Positions 35,223 to 46,400 of a DNA stretch of 64,000 nucleotides are shown one piece after another (position 1 is the first letter of the stretch; the number at the start of each line of letters is the position of its first letter). The notes beneath the pieces are model-generated. The model did no database searches. It was not told where the DNA came from and worked only from the letters and a program-made list of their open reading frames with translations. This DNA comes from Stercorarius parasiticus. Its lineage: Eukaryota; Chordata; Aves; Charadriiformes; Stercorariidae. Position numbers and translations under genes: made by a program. The DNA lies in assembly GCA_013396915.1 (NCBI GenBank), contig VWZL01000708.1:375852-439851 (forward strand). Direction: 5' to 3'.

Positions 35223-37621
35223 AAATCCTGGGTAAAATCTTTAGCTTCTCCAGCCAATGAGATTACGCCTACATTCTGCAAAGTCAAGAGGTTGTGAAGA
35301 CCCCTCGTTGCATTTAAAGACTCATCCTAATCATAACTACTACCAAAGAACACAATAATGACTGCCTCTAGGGCACAAGATCTGTCAACTACATAAACTA
35401 GATTTCTCCTACAGAGAGCAGGTATCTTCATTCTTTCTTACACAGGTTGATAACTGAATGTGCAAAATAAATGATAAATTTGATCTGAGAAGATCCTTTG
35501 TAAAACAGATACAAGGTTCTTTTAAATCCTTGAATAATTTTCCCATTTCTTCATCTTCATGTTTATTTCAGCAAATATCAGACACAAAATTAAAGAAAGA
35601 AAAAAAAACTTGCAAATGGCAGGGATATAATAACAAAAATACACTGAGTATATCAGAATACAAAAAATGGGGTAGTCAACACCTTTCCACATCTTGAGTG
35701 TGCCTGATATTCCTTTGTTGACCAGCACTCATCAAGGATTCAGGATGTCAAGGCCCCTTCATGTCCTCCCCCTGAAAGAATAATTTTCCATGAGATTTAA
35801 CCATTAGAGTCAAACGAGCCCACATCTTCAGTGCTCCCTGTTCCAGTTGCAGGTGAAGCTGTAGATTTATATTTATTTATCAGGTATACTTAAAGGTTTA
35901 TATTTACATCTAAGTATTTATCTTCAGTAACTGTAAGATTTTGGATATAGCTGTATTATGCTGAACGAGATATCAGCAACACACATACAGCTCAGAAAGA
36001 GAGTGTAAAATTAATGTGCATCTTATAGTGATGGGCTACCTGCCACTTCAGTTCCTCTCAGAACAGCTGGGCCAGCAGGGACAGAAACTCGACTGACAGC
36101 GTTGGAGAGTGGCAGCAGAAAGCTGTAAATTATCACCCATAAAAAGGAGGCTGTATATCGGCGTATACATCAGTGTGTCTTAAAGCACTAGGAAATATGA
36201 CAACTGGTTCACTGATTATCCGTTTTGTTTGCTGCATCTCTGATATAATTATCAGTTGTGCAATTTATGATTTTAAAACTCAATAAATGTGTGTTTGACA
36301 TAAAAAAAAGAAAAAAAAAGACCCATCAATTTCTCTAGCACAGACTTTTGTTAGCTATGTGCTATGACACAGATGTTACTTTGCTCATGGACTGGAATTT
36401 TCTTGCTCAAAAATACTGGGGGAAGTAAGGTAGTATTCTTTCATTTTCATGTCATTTTTCATTATTAAATTGAAAAAGTAAGAATTGGAAAGCTGAGCAG
36501 ATGGTTTCAGGGCACCCAAAGTAGCTTGTCTCTTGGACAGAAAGAATGTTAGGCTATGGAAAGTATTAATTAACAGTTATCATTTGCGGGAGTTCTCAGC
36601 AGTTGACATTGAAAAGATCATTAGTCTCCTACACAACATTTTTTTTTTAAATGTTAGTTTAAAGTTAAATTTGTCAGTCTCCAGTGTAAATCAAATGGAA
36701 GTAGCTGTCATAAAATGATGGACAGTACCATTGGAAGTCTTCACAACAGCGATACCAAAACAAGATATTGTGGTATGGACACCAACCACTGTGGGGGTGA
36801 TGAGAGTTTTGGAAGGTTATAAGGGGAAAAAGATGTTGTCTTTTTCCCCGCATCAGTACGCATGCTCCAGAGCTAATCTGATTTTTCTGTAGATCCAGGC
36901 TCTGTTCCTTGGAAAAGTGCATTTATCGTGGAGGTTACAGTGCAAGTCAGAGGTAGGGATGCTGGAATCATATCTTTCTCCAGCTGCCCTCTCTTTTAGA
37001 GACTATCTTCCACAGACTCTTCACAGCAGTTGTTTATGAATTAAAAGGGAGAGAAAAGGAAGTAATTATTCATTTTCTGTAATATTTTAAAGAAAGGGTG
37101 GAAAACAGTATTACAGAATGTAACATTTTCCCAGTAAAGGAAAGAAAATATTTCAAAAATTAGAAAGTCGTGAATGAATATTTAACATACACAAACAGAG
37201 GTCTATAAAATCTGTAACAGCTGTTTCAGATAAGATTTGTAACAGCCACTTAGTTTTTCACAAGTGTGATAAAGTCTTCTGACAGAAGAAACATAATTCA
37301 ATGAGTTAGTAAAACTCAACAAAATGACTATTCCATTTAGGTCACAATGATATTCTCAAGCACATAAACTTTTCCTGCGTTCAAGGGGCAGCTCTTACAA
37401 ATCAAACTACATTCATAAACACCGCTATGGGAATGAAGGGGGGTGAACAAAACATGAAGTTTAATAAGATTGAAGCTGGCAAATGCTCACTTCTATTTTC
37501 CCGTGTGCTAATATCTTTCAAAACTAAAGAGTACAGAAGGGAAAAGTCAGCAAGTGACTAGCATGGAGAAACAGGGAAGAAATAAGTACTGACAGTGATT
37601 GAATTATGTTGATCATATCAG
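35223..37621. other. AT-rich non-coding DNA, no gene recognised
   Basis: Chance-length ORFs only. A canonical AATAAA near 36282, followed after about 14 bases by an A-rich tract (36302-36319), resembles the 3' end of a transcript. No coding body with recognisable content precedes it. Confidence 0.5.
36282..36319 (+). other. possible polyadenylation site or retrocopy tail
   Basis: AATAAA is followed by a TGTGTGTTTG segment and then an A8-G-A9 tract. This could be the 3' end of a non-coding transcript, the remains of a poly(A)-tailed retrocopy, or chance. CR1 machinery rarely makes poly(A)-tailed retrocopies in birds, which lowers the retrocopy reading. Confidence 0.25.
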
Positions 37622-37709
37622 GAAAACAGCTATCGTTGGCACGGGAGGCCTGGGACCATCAGCCTGGGACCGCCTGGCAGCGATCACTGCAGTGCCTGAC
37701 ATCAAGCAG
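37622..37709 (+). other. GC-rich exon-like island
   Basis: These 88 bases are about 61% G+C with four CpGs, against AT-rich, CpG-poor flanks. They end in a good donor (AAGCAG|GTAATG) and start after an AG with a weak pyrimidine tract (ATCATATCAG). One frame is open through both sites and reads K-TAIVGTGGLGPSAWDRLAA, then ITAVPDIKQ; the full ATG-to-stop frame is only about 48 codons. The start phase (two bases) fits the end phase of the candidate exon at 29859-29916. An internal GCCTGGGACC repeat (37648, 37662) offers a non-coding explanation. No family is recognised. Confidence 0.3.
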
Positions 37710-39419
37710 GTAATGTTAACTCCACCACTGAAAGGGAGCTATGAACTATGATCAGAGATACAGCCCCATCAATAGACATCTATTTTCCTGCTTTGCCATA
37801 AATGTCAGTGTCCATAGACCCCTCAATTATTCAGTGTTCTGCTGAAGGTTAAAGGCTTAGAACTGATTTTATAAGCCAGTCTTGACACATATTATTTCCC
37901 CTGACCACACACACGCACACACAAAAAATGCAGGCTGGGAATGCCACAGTAGATAAAGATCAGCTGTAATTCATTTGTGATAATTAGACAAAAAATGGGC
38001 AGTCCTTAAGGTGAGGAAAAAGCAACAGACTTTGTTTCTTTGGAAAAGATTATTTGAAAGGAAAAGGCTAAACACATTCGGCTTTTTTTGTTGATGTTGT
38101 TTTTCCCATTTTCAAAAACAACATTACAATTTTATGATGCACAAAATGGAAAACTTTCAAAAATGTCAGGTTTTGAAAAAGATTACTATGAATAATGTAT
38201 TTCAATACAGCTTTGTCAAACTGTTCTATAGTACATACATTTGTAATTTCTTAACACTGAATTTACTGGGAAGTGACACTACTGTGCTCATGCTGTTCAC
38301 ACTTGTTTACAAATAGAGGCAGTCAGGCTTTGAGCTTCAAATTCAAGTGTCCAGATACTGACGTGACTTGCCTGAAACCACTGGCAGGAAAAGTGTGCCG
38401 TGTTAAAAATTCATAAAGAACACTGCTTTTTATTTCAAGAGTAACAGGAGCAAAAGGTTTTTGCAGTGCCCTGGGAAACAGAAAGTTCAAATATTGTGAA
38501 GTTGCAGGAGTAGATCAGAGCATACTATTCACAGTTAAAGCCTACAAGGCAGTTCTTTATAGTGTCTTGGGTGAGACAACTGAAGGAGAACTGAACCTAA
38601 GGAGCCAATTTGCTGAGTTTTGTTCGGTTTGTAAATTGAGTAGTTTTTATTATAGAATCATGAGCTGCAAGAACTGCATATTGAACAATGGAAAACCGTA
38701 TTTGATTCTGTGTATTTCTAGGTTATCTAAACTTACGTTTCTACAACTCCTCTGAAATGTCAAATAGAATCATGAAAGGTTGATGCAACAGACTAGATCT
38801 TTGAGAATTCTGAGTCTTACTCAGATTGATCCCATAGCTGGCTACTTTTTCAGGCACCCTCGTGTGGGAAGTAGCTGTGTTCAGTTCCAGGCTAGAAGGA
38901 GACAGGTATGGAGGAGTTTTTTAAAAGTGTTTGCGTGCTCAAACTTCCTTTTCAGAAATGCATGCACTCACTTTGAGTTAGATCTAAAAGTCTGCTACCT
39001 AAGGTGAAACATCTCTTTAGCCTCTTGTCCTCTTTATCTTGAAGTCTATCCTGACTGCTTACAAAACTGCTACGCATCACTTATTTTAAAATACCTTTAA
39101 ATGAATATTCAGCAAAACAGCTTTGTATTTTAGACAGTTTCTGAACCAGATCCTTCTAGGAGAGACAAACAACTAGAAACACTTGTCAAATATGTTATTT
39201 CATACACTTAATTAATATCTATCAAATGTCTGTCAGATGGCTGACTGAATCCTTTGAGGAAAAATTAGTCAAGTAAAACCTCAGTGTTTGACAGTAGTCA
39301 GATTATGCAAAGAGGGTCCACCTCAAGCATATGCACACAAATTAGGAAGTGCGAAGACAGAAGCATTATGGTGAAAGCTCTTACACTTTTTTGGGGGAAA
39401 ATAAGCATGACTGGGTGAC
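37710..39419. other. AT-rich non-coding DNA, no gene recognised
   Basis: The stretch contains a short CA repeat (37906-37922) and a GTGACTTGCC motif near 38363 that resembles a reversed MIR core. No ORF above chance length is present. Confidence 0.5.
37906..37922. repeat. (CA)n microsatellite
   Basis: A CA run with one CG interruption, followed by an A6 stretch. Confidence 0.9.
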
Positions 39420-40496
39420 CATCTGAAGTGCCAGTACTCTAATGCATGCAACATGGGGAACAAACAGGAGGAATTAGAGGTCTGTGTGCAGGTGCATTAC
39501 CATATTGGGGTCACAGAGATGTGGTAGGAAGACTCCCATAACTAAAGTACTACAATGGACAGGTACAGGCTCCTTAGGAAGGGCAGGCTGGGAAGGAAAG
39601 GAGAGGGACTTGCCCTTTATGTGAAAGAACAGCTGGCACACATGGGTCTCTGCCTTGGGATGGATGACGAGCCAATCAAGACCTTATGGGTTAGATAGTA
39701 GACAAGCATGGGTCATGTTGTCATGGGTGTTTGTGACAGGCTACATCAACAGGAGGAAGCAGATGAATCCTTCTTCTGACAACAGGAGGAAGCATCACAT
39801 TCACATGCCCTTGTCTTCATGGAACACTTTAAGTACACTGATATCAACTGGTACAGCAATACACCAGGCCACAAGCACACCAGTGAATTTGTGGATAGGA
39901 TTGATAACAACTTCCTAAACAGGTCATCAGTGATTGGACAAGGGTAGGCTCTCTTCTGAAGTTGATTATCCACAGAAAAGAAAGACTTTGTGGGAGACGG
40001 GGCCAGGGAAAGCCTTGGCTGCACTGACCAGGAGATGATGGAGTTCAGGATCCAGAGAGAATGGAATAAGGCAACCGTTAGGATCACAGCTCTGGACTTC
40101 AGTAGAGCAAACTTTGTCCTGTTCAGAGACCTGCCTGGAAGCATCCCACAGAAGACAGCTGTGGTGAGAAGAGGGTTCCAGGAGAGCTTGGTGTTTTTCA
40201 GGGATTGCATCCAAGTTCAAGAATGGCTTACTCCCCATGACCAGGATATCAAGCAGAGGTGGCAGGAGGCCTGCATGGATGAAGAAGGAACTCTTGACTA
40301 AACTGAAACATAAAAAGGAAGTATAAAGAACGTGGAAGGAAGGTCAGGCAGCCCAGGACAACTGTAGAGACATTATCCAAGCATACCAGGATGAATTTAG
40401 TAAAGTCAAAACTCATCTGGAGTTGGACTAGAAAATCTCCAGAGGTCCCTTCCAACCTCAAACATTCTGTGATTTTGTGATTCAGCGATTTTGTGA
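39420..40496 (+). mobile_element. CR1 LINE, old copy, internally deleted
   Basis: The plus strand starts with the CR1 ORF2 N-terminal region (LKCQYSNAC then MGNKQEELE near 39453) and continues through endonuclease-domain similarity (LWVR, GHKHTSEFVDRIDNNFL, ESLGCTDQEMMEFRIQ, LDFSRANFVLFRDLPGSIP). It then passes near 40390-40425 straight into a CR1 3' end (GTTGGACTAG, TCCCTTCCAACCTCAAACA, then degenerate TGTGATT octamers to 40496). The entire reverse-transcriptase region is absent, so an internal deletion or a template jump joined the two parts. Frameshifts and stops are frequent, consistent with an old insertion. Confidence 0.92.
39453..40301 (+). pseudogene. CR1 ORF2 endonuclease-region remnant
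   Basis: Similarity to the apurinic-type endonuclease domain and following linker of CR1 ORF2 is spread over more than one frame. Two catalytic-site motifs are visibly lost: the usual G-D-F-N motif reads E-H-F-K near 39822, and the S-D-H motif reads T-D-Q at 40023-40031. The longest intact piece (about 100 codons, 39990-40301) covers the end of the endonuclease and the linker. The 154-codon frame on the opposite strand (39746-40210) is an antisense shadow. Confidence 0.85.
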
Positions 40497-43400
40497 AATA
40501 TTCACAGAAACGTTCAGCTCTCCCTAGTGTGTGTTTTACCGTTTTTTTCTTAGCTTCATTCCGTCTTCTCATTCCTTCTCCATCCTGTGATACAATATGT
40601 GCTTCCAAGTCAACTAGAACATACACCTTCCTAAAGTCTCCTATAGTTAGTTCTTACATGCTAACAGCCAGCATCCTTAATAGTTGGTGAAATGTCAACA
40701 CCCTAGTCCTTTCCAGGCTAAAATGAGTGGCATAGAGAGGATGTGAGATTCCTATGTCATGAGGCATCTCTGAAGAAGCTCACTATGATTTGTGAGGAAG
40801 CTTTTAGGAAAGGACGTGGTGCTGTGATTAATTAAGTTAACTCCCAGTGGCTCAGGCTAAGTATAAGACTTCAGAACTCAGTTCTTCTGATCTCAGAACC
40901 TTTATCAACAGTGGAGTGTAACATCAACAATTTCCATTCCCCCTCCACTGTGGCAGAGCTGCTTGATATTTTCATTGGTATTAGATAGCTCTCCAGTATT
41001 TTACATCCTTCTCTTTTTTTTTCATGTCCTCCACTTTTCTGCATGTTTATATGGGAAGTAGTTGTGTTTTTCTCTTTTATCCTCTAGCTAGAAAGAGAAA
41101 GGACTTTGATATGGCAGACCTTAGGTTGAAGGCCCCATAGAAAACTTCTGATGTTTAACTATTTTTGGTTTATTTGGAAAACCAGACCCTAGACTTAAAC
41201 TATATTTAAGGGTCTTGGTGCAGGTTTTCCTAGCTACTGAAGATTTTTTAGCCTAATTTGCAAATACATCAGTATAACAAGATGACTGGTTACTTTGTAA
41301 ATCCCAGAACATCATTGGTTTGATGCAATATTCTTTTCTTTCTAATGACACAGTACATGTAAAGAGCTGGATGTGAAAACTGAGCATCCTGAACTCACAA
41401 AATGGGTGACTACAAAATTTTCTCTTTATGCAAAACCCTATTTCAATTAATTTCTGTTGGATGAGGAAGCAGTCCCCTGGGGCCTCTTCCTACACACCAC
41501 AACTCTGTAGGCTCCCTTGTAATACAGAGTTCCACTTCTAGCAATAGATATGCAAGCTTTTTTCTCATATCTTATTCAAGCCCTTTGTTTCTCACTGCTT
41601 AGCCTTCTAGTCTCTGCTTTTCACTCTCACCAAAGCACAAAAATCCCAGGTTCCTGCGGCTCTGCTACAGCTGCATACAGCCACAGCAATGACTATACAA
41701 AGTCTTGAAGGTCAAACATCACTTGAGTACAGGTTCAGTGCCTATTAGCTCAGATTTTAATGACATCTTTATTCACCAGGAACATTGTGGAAATTCTCTC
41801 TGTTAGACACTGTAACACTATAATAGAAAAAGTTCATCTTTTTAAAATTAGCATATGTACAAGTCAAAAGCTTCATCTCGAAAATGCTGCCACAGTAAAG
41901 GAAAACTGTCAAATATCTCCCAATGAGTAAGAAGGTAGGGAGATGCAATTACAAATAAAATGCCTTCCACTTATTAAATAAATAAAATAGTGTGGAGTTA
42001 ATTCGTGTCAAAATTAGGTATGTTATCTTTGAAATTTAATCAGTTTAAATCCGATCAGCTTTTTCTACCAGAAAAAGACTTTATCAGGCTGATACTGAAA
42101 GAAACCATTAATCATGTGATGATCATAGTCAGAAGATGCAAAACAGTTTAGACAATATGTTCTGCTATATGGCTGTATTTTGGCGCATTTATAGACTACC
42201 ATTAGAAAATCTAAATCAAATAAGATTTAGATTTATTATTAGAAATAATGGAATAGAAATTAATAGAAATAAGAAACAATGGGCAGACATAGGATTTATC
42301 ATAGCCTGTATCATTCTGGATCTAGTCAAAAAAGCTATGTACTTCACTATTCTGAAAAAAATTATATGCTTTGTAGTTGTTGTAAGAAGTCCCGCATGAA
42401 TGAATTGATATGTAGATAGGTAGATCCCTAAGGCAGAAGTGCATGTGAGGAAATGGATAATACTTACATCTAATAGGGATTCTGGAAGCAATTGTTTTTG
42501 TTGTGTTTTTTTTCCTGTTTCAAATATATCAAAAAAACAAATACACTGAAACAAAACAAAATTCACCTTCTTTGGATTGTTATCAGCAAGTATTCTAGGT
42601 GATCGCATCCTGTTCTCCACTTACTTGGCAACAACACAGGTATTTAATTGGAATTTGGATGCTCAGACTTCCAAAACTAGGAGTTTTCTTTTGCTTGAAT
42701 TTTAACGCATCTTTGACAGACCTTTGCCTATGACCAAATTTTTACCTTGAATAAATTACTTATTACAAATTATTTGCTCAGTTTCAAGATATTGCTACAG
42801 TTCCTGGAACTATTAATCGGATTTCTTTGAACTCTCCTTATGCCTGAAAACAAACTAGGCTATTTTCTTTAGATTTGCTGCTTCCTTTTATTCTTCTACA
42901 GGATTTTGACATTTGAAATACTTTCCTTTTATCTTAATGATTGCAGTGAATTTTAATAAAATTTTTATTTGTGATTTATTTAAATTCAGGGATGATTCTG
43001 GCTACCTTAATATATACTTTTAACTCTCTAGGGATAAGTCCATCCAGAATCATATTCTCATCTGGTCTAACTTCTTCTGTATACAGGATTTTTTAATGAT
43101 TTATTTATCCACTAATTTCCCTTTTCTTTTCAGTTTTTCAGATTCTGTCCAATTCCCAATTTTCAACATCTTAGATTGTGTTGAACCTACTCCAGAAACA
43201 ATTCTTCCCTTGTTAAATCTTTCTTTGTGCACTTTCATTCTGCAATCCTTTTTCAGAATAACACTGCAAACAAATGGGATTATCTCCCCATCTCCAGTTT
43301 CCTTGTAATTTGATGATAGAGACAACAGATAATGTATAATCTAAGAGACTTCCAATTTCAAATGATTACTAATTACTGCTGTTGGGGTGTATACTGATAC

Positions 43401-46400
43401 ACTGCATTCTTTTGTTTCTAATAGCATTTTATACTCATTACAAAAAGTCTGAGACATACTTCCATATTTCAGATACTACTTCATTTTGCTACTCCAGAAT
43501 AATATCTATTACCTAATAGCTATTGTCCTAACAGAACATATGCTTTCTAGAGGGCAGTTCTGGCAATTTAAAAATAGTTGTTAAATTGTGTATGCTCCTT
43601 TTGTCAGCATGCCCATATCAACACATTCAAACCTTGATCAGAACCTTCTACACTTTTCATACAGCAGGTCCAAGACACTCCACAATGGATTCTGATATAA
43701 GAAAACAGTCAAAGAATAATCTAAAATCATCTGTAGTCAGGACAACACTTAAATATATTTAACCTTGAATCTCTGTCTTGTAGACTTCAATAAGAATTAA
43801 TATGCCGAAGATCCATGTGGAATAGCCTTAGCTGTTACAACTGACTCTATATTGTACATATGAGCTCTTCTACAAAGATACCTAAGTATAAAATGTTAAG
43901 ACCGCAAGTGAAATGAAGTGTCTAAAAGACAAATTTCATCAAAGAGTAAAGAAGAACAAATAGAGCACTGTAGCATAATCCCCCTATGCCACTGAGCCTG
44001 GTATTACTCGCAGCCTGAGTCTAGTCCTAGATACTAAAAACACTTGACAAATCAAGTTCAATCAATAAATGACTCCTGCCAGGACCACAGATATTTGTTT
44101 TCCTTTTGGCTAAATGTTTCTTTTGTTATCATTGATCGCATTTGGTACAACGATTGAGTTATTGTAAATTCCAGCTGATTAATCTTCTTTGAGTATTCTG
44201 CTTTGCTGGATCTGTCAGTTATTTTAGTTACTTTTTCTTTTAGTTTAGACAATTCTTGAGTGTTCACTAGCTTTTGAGGATGTTGCTCCTAGGTTGAGTG
44301 CAGTGGGAAGCATGATCAAAATGTAATGTACCCTTCAGTGTACAAAGTTAAGAAATCTTCTTTATTCTCAAATGCTCTGGTTTTTTTCACACTTGTATCT
44401 AGAATTACTGCTGTATACAGACTGAAAATGCAAAATTATGGTTTTAGCTTAATAGTTAGAATCAACTGAGTAAAGACTGTGTAACCCATTTGGCTACTAT
44501 CGTACTTCATTACTCTATAAATTTTTTGTCAGATTGATTGCCTAAAGAACAAAGAACAAAGGAAGAGCTGAGACAAACAGAAAGACACCTGCTGTTTTTC
44601 TATTTAAGAAAGAGGTAGTTGCAGGTAACTCCCTGCAAGCTGGACAACTCCCCTTGCTGCTTATGAGACCAACGCTTGTTCAGTAAATCCCCAAATGGGA
44701 ATGTCTTGTCATAATGCACAATCTCATACGCAGTGTTGATTTGACCCTGGATTCCAGAACACCTTAAAATTAATCAGTTTTGCTTTGCAGATGGGAAAAA
44801 AATCTAACCTAGTAAAATACATTGCAGTTTCAGCACCTGTCCAGTGGACCCACTTATCATGAGCCCCGTCTGTCCACTTTGTCACATGCCTTCAGGACCA
44901 CAGAATACTGCCACTGAGTGTTCATGTAGTTGGTACTCTCAAATAGTATCAAGGCTTCTAAGGACTGTGAAGATTCCAGAGGAAGATAAAGGCAACATTT
45001 TGTAATTTTTAGTATAGTAGCAAAGAAACACATAAAAGATTGAACCAGTTAGGAAACAACAAATAAATGTTTCCTGCACCCCTCTCCACTTCCCCCTCCT
45101 CCCTGCCTGCACCAAAAAAAAAGAGACACCATGTGGCAATTTTTCCTCCTACTGATAATGGAATTTCCAACTTTCATCTTCCAATCCGTCACACAGGAGT
45201 CTTCAATAAAAACACTTAACGAAATATAAGTACATCAGGCTGATGCTACTGCTTGAAAAAGTTTTTAATCTATTTGTGGCAGAGATTGTGTTCCTAAGTA
45301 AGTTAACAAGATGATGCTATCACATCACCTTGCTGTTGATAAATCTTGACACATTTCTTCTACCTTGTTTCTAGCAGAAAGTGTTTATGTTATAATGCTG
45401 TCCTGCCTGTGTTGAGCTGAATGTTTATAGGATGCCACGACTCTACCTGAATCATCAGTTTCCTCCTCTCTTTCAATGGTCATATGGATTGTAGAAGTCT
45501 CTAAATAGGCATCTTCTGCTGAGATTCAAGTCTTGTTCTTCTTTCGATCTATGGAATCTCTTTATTTATAAAATAAACATTTTATTTATATCTGCCTCTC
45601 AATCAATGCAAGAAATCCTTTTCGTACTTTGCATGATAGAATAGCAAAAAATGATCAAAATATTTTTGCTTTTCTTTTGGCCTTGCTTTCTTCTCATTGA
45701 GTTTTGTAAACGCATCATTATAAATGTTTCAGCACAAGAGTTTTGCATTGTTTCTTTTTTCCTCTGCCAGTCACTATATACACCTCTACTTCCTCCTCAT
45801 CAGTTATTCTTGTCAGTTTGAGCATACATTTCTCAGGTGTGTAAAAATTGTGAAAGCAGATTCCACTGGTGATGCCTAAAACTTCATCCTCCATCTATCA
45901 ATGATGGCTAATATTATCACAAATCACCTTAATGAAAGGACAAGTTGTATTCTTATGAAACTTCCATATATCACAGTTGCAGTCCATTGCTCATATTTAA
46001 AAAGACCAAGAATTCTACAGCAAGGATTGGAGAATATTATTAACCGTCTTACTAAGACAAAGTGCAAAATCACAAGTTCAATGGACAAATTAGAAGAAAC
46101 TTTGCTGCAGATTGGGGTCTCACTAACAAAATGAAAAGGGAAGTGGACATAACTGTTGATGATAAAGCAATCTAAATGTCGTATAGCCATAAACAATTTA
46201 ATTCCAGGAGGCAGCAGGTGAGGTATTTTAAGTAAAAAGAAGGAAATATTAATTCTATTGTACAAGTCTTTACTAAGACTTCATTAGAATATCAGACTCA
46301 CTTCTGATTAGCTATGTTTAGAATGGTAATTTCAATGCAAAACCAGCCTACTCAGATGATAAGGGGTTTTAGAGAACAAATGTTAGAAGAGACTAGTAAA

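Noticed and set aside
38640..38790. Two TATAGAATCAT/AATAGAATCATG motifs resembling reversed CR1 tails
   Set aside because: Each is only about 10 bases and lacks any adjoining CR1 3' UTR sequence.
39746..40210. 154-codon minus-strand ORF
   Set aside because: Lies antisense to the CR1 endonuclease remnant, whose sense translation is clearly recognisable.
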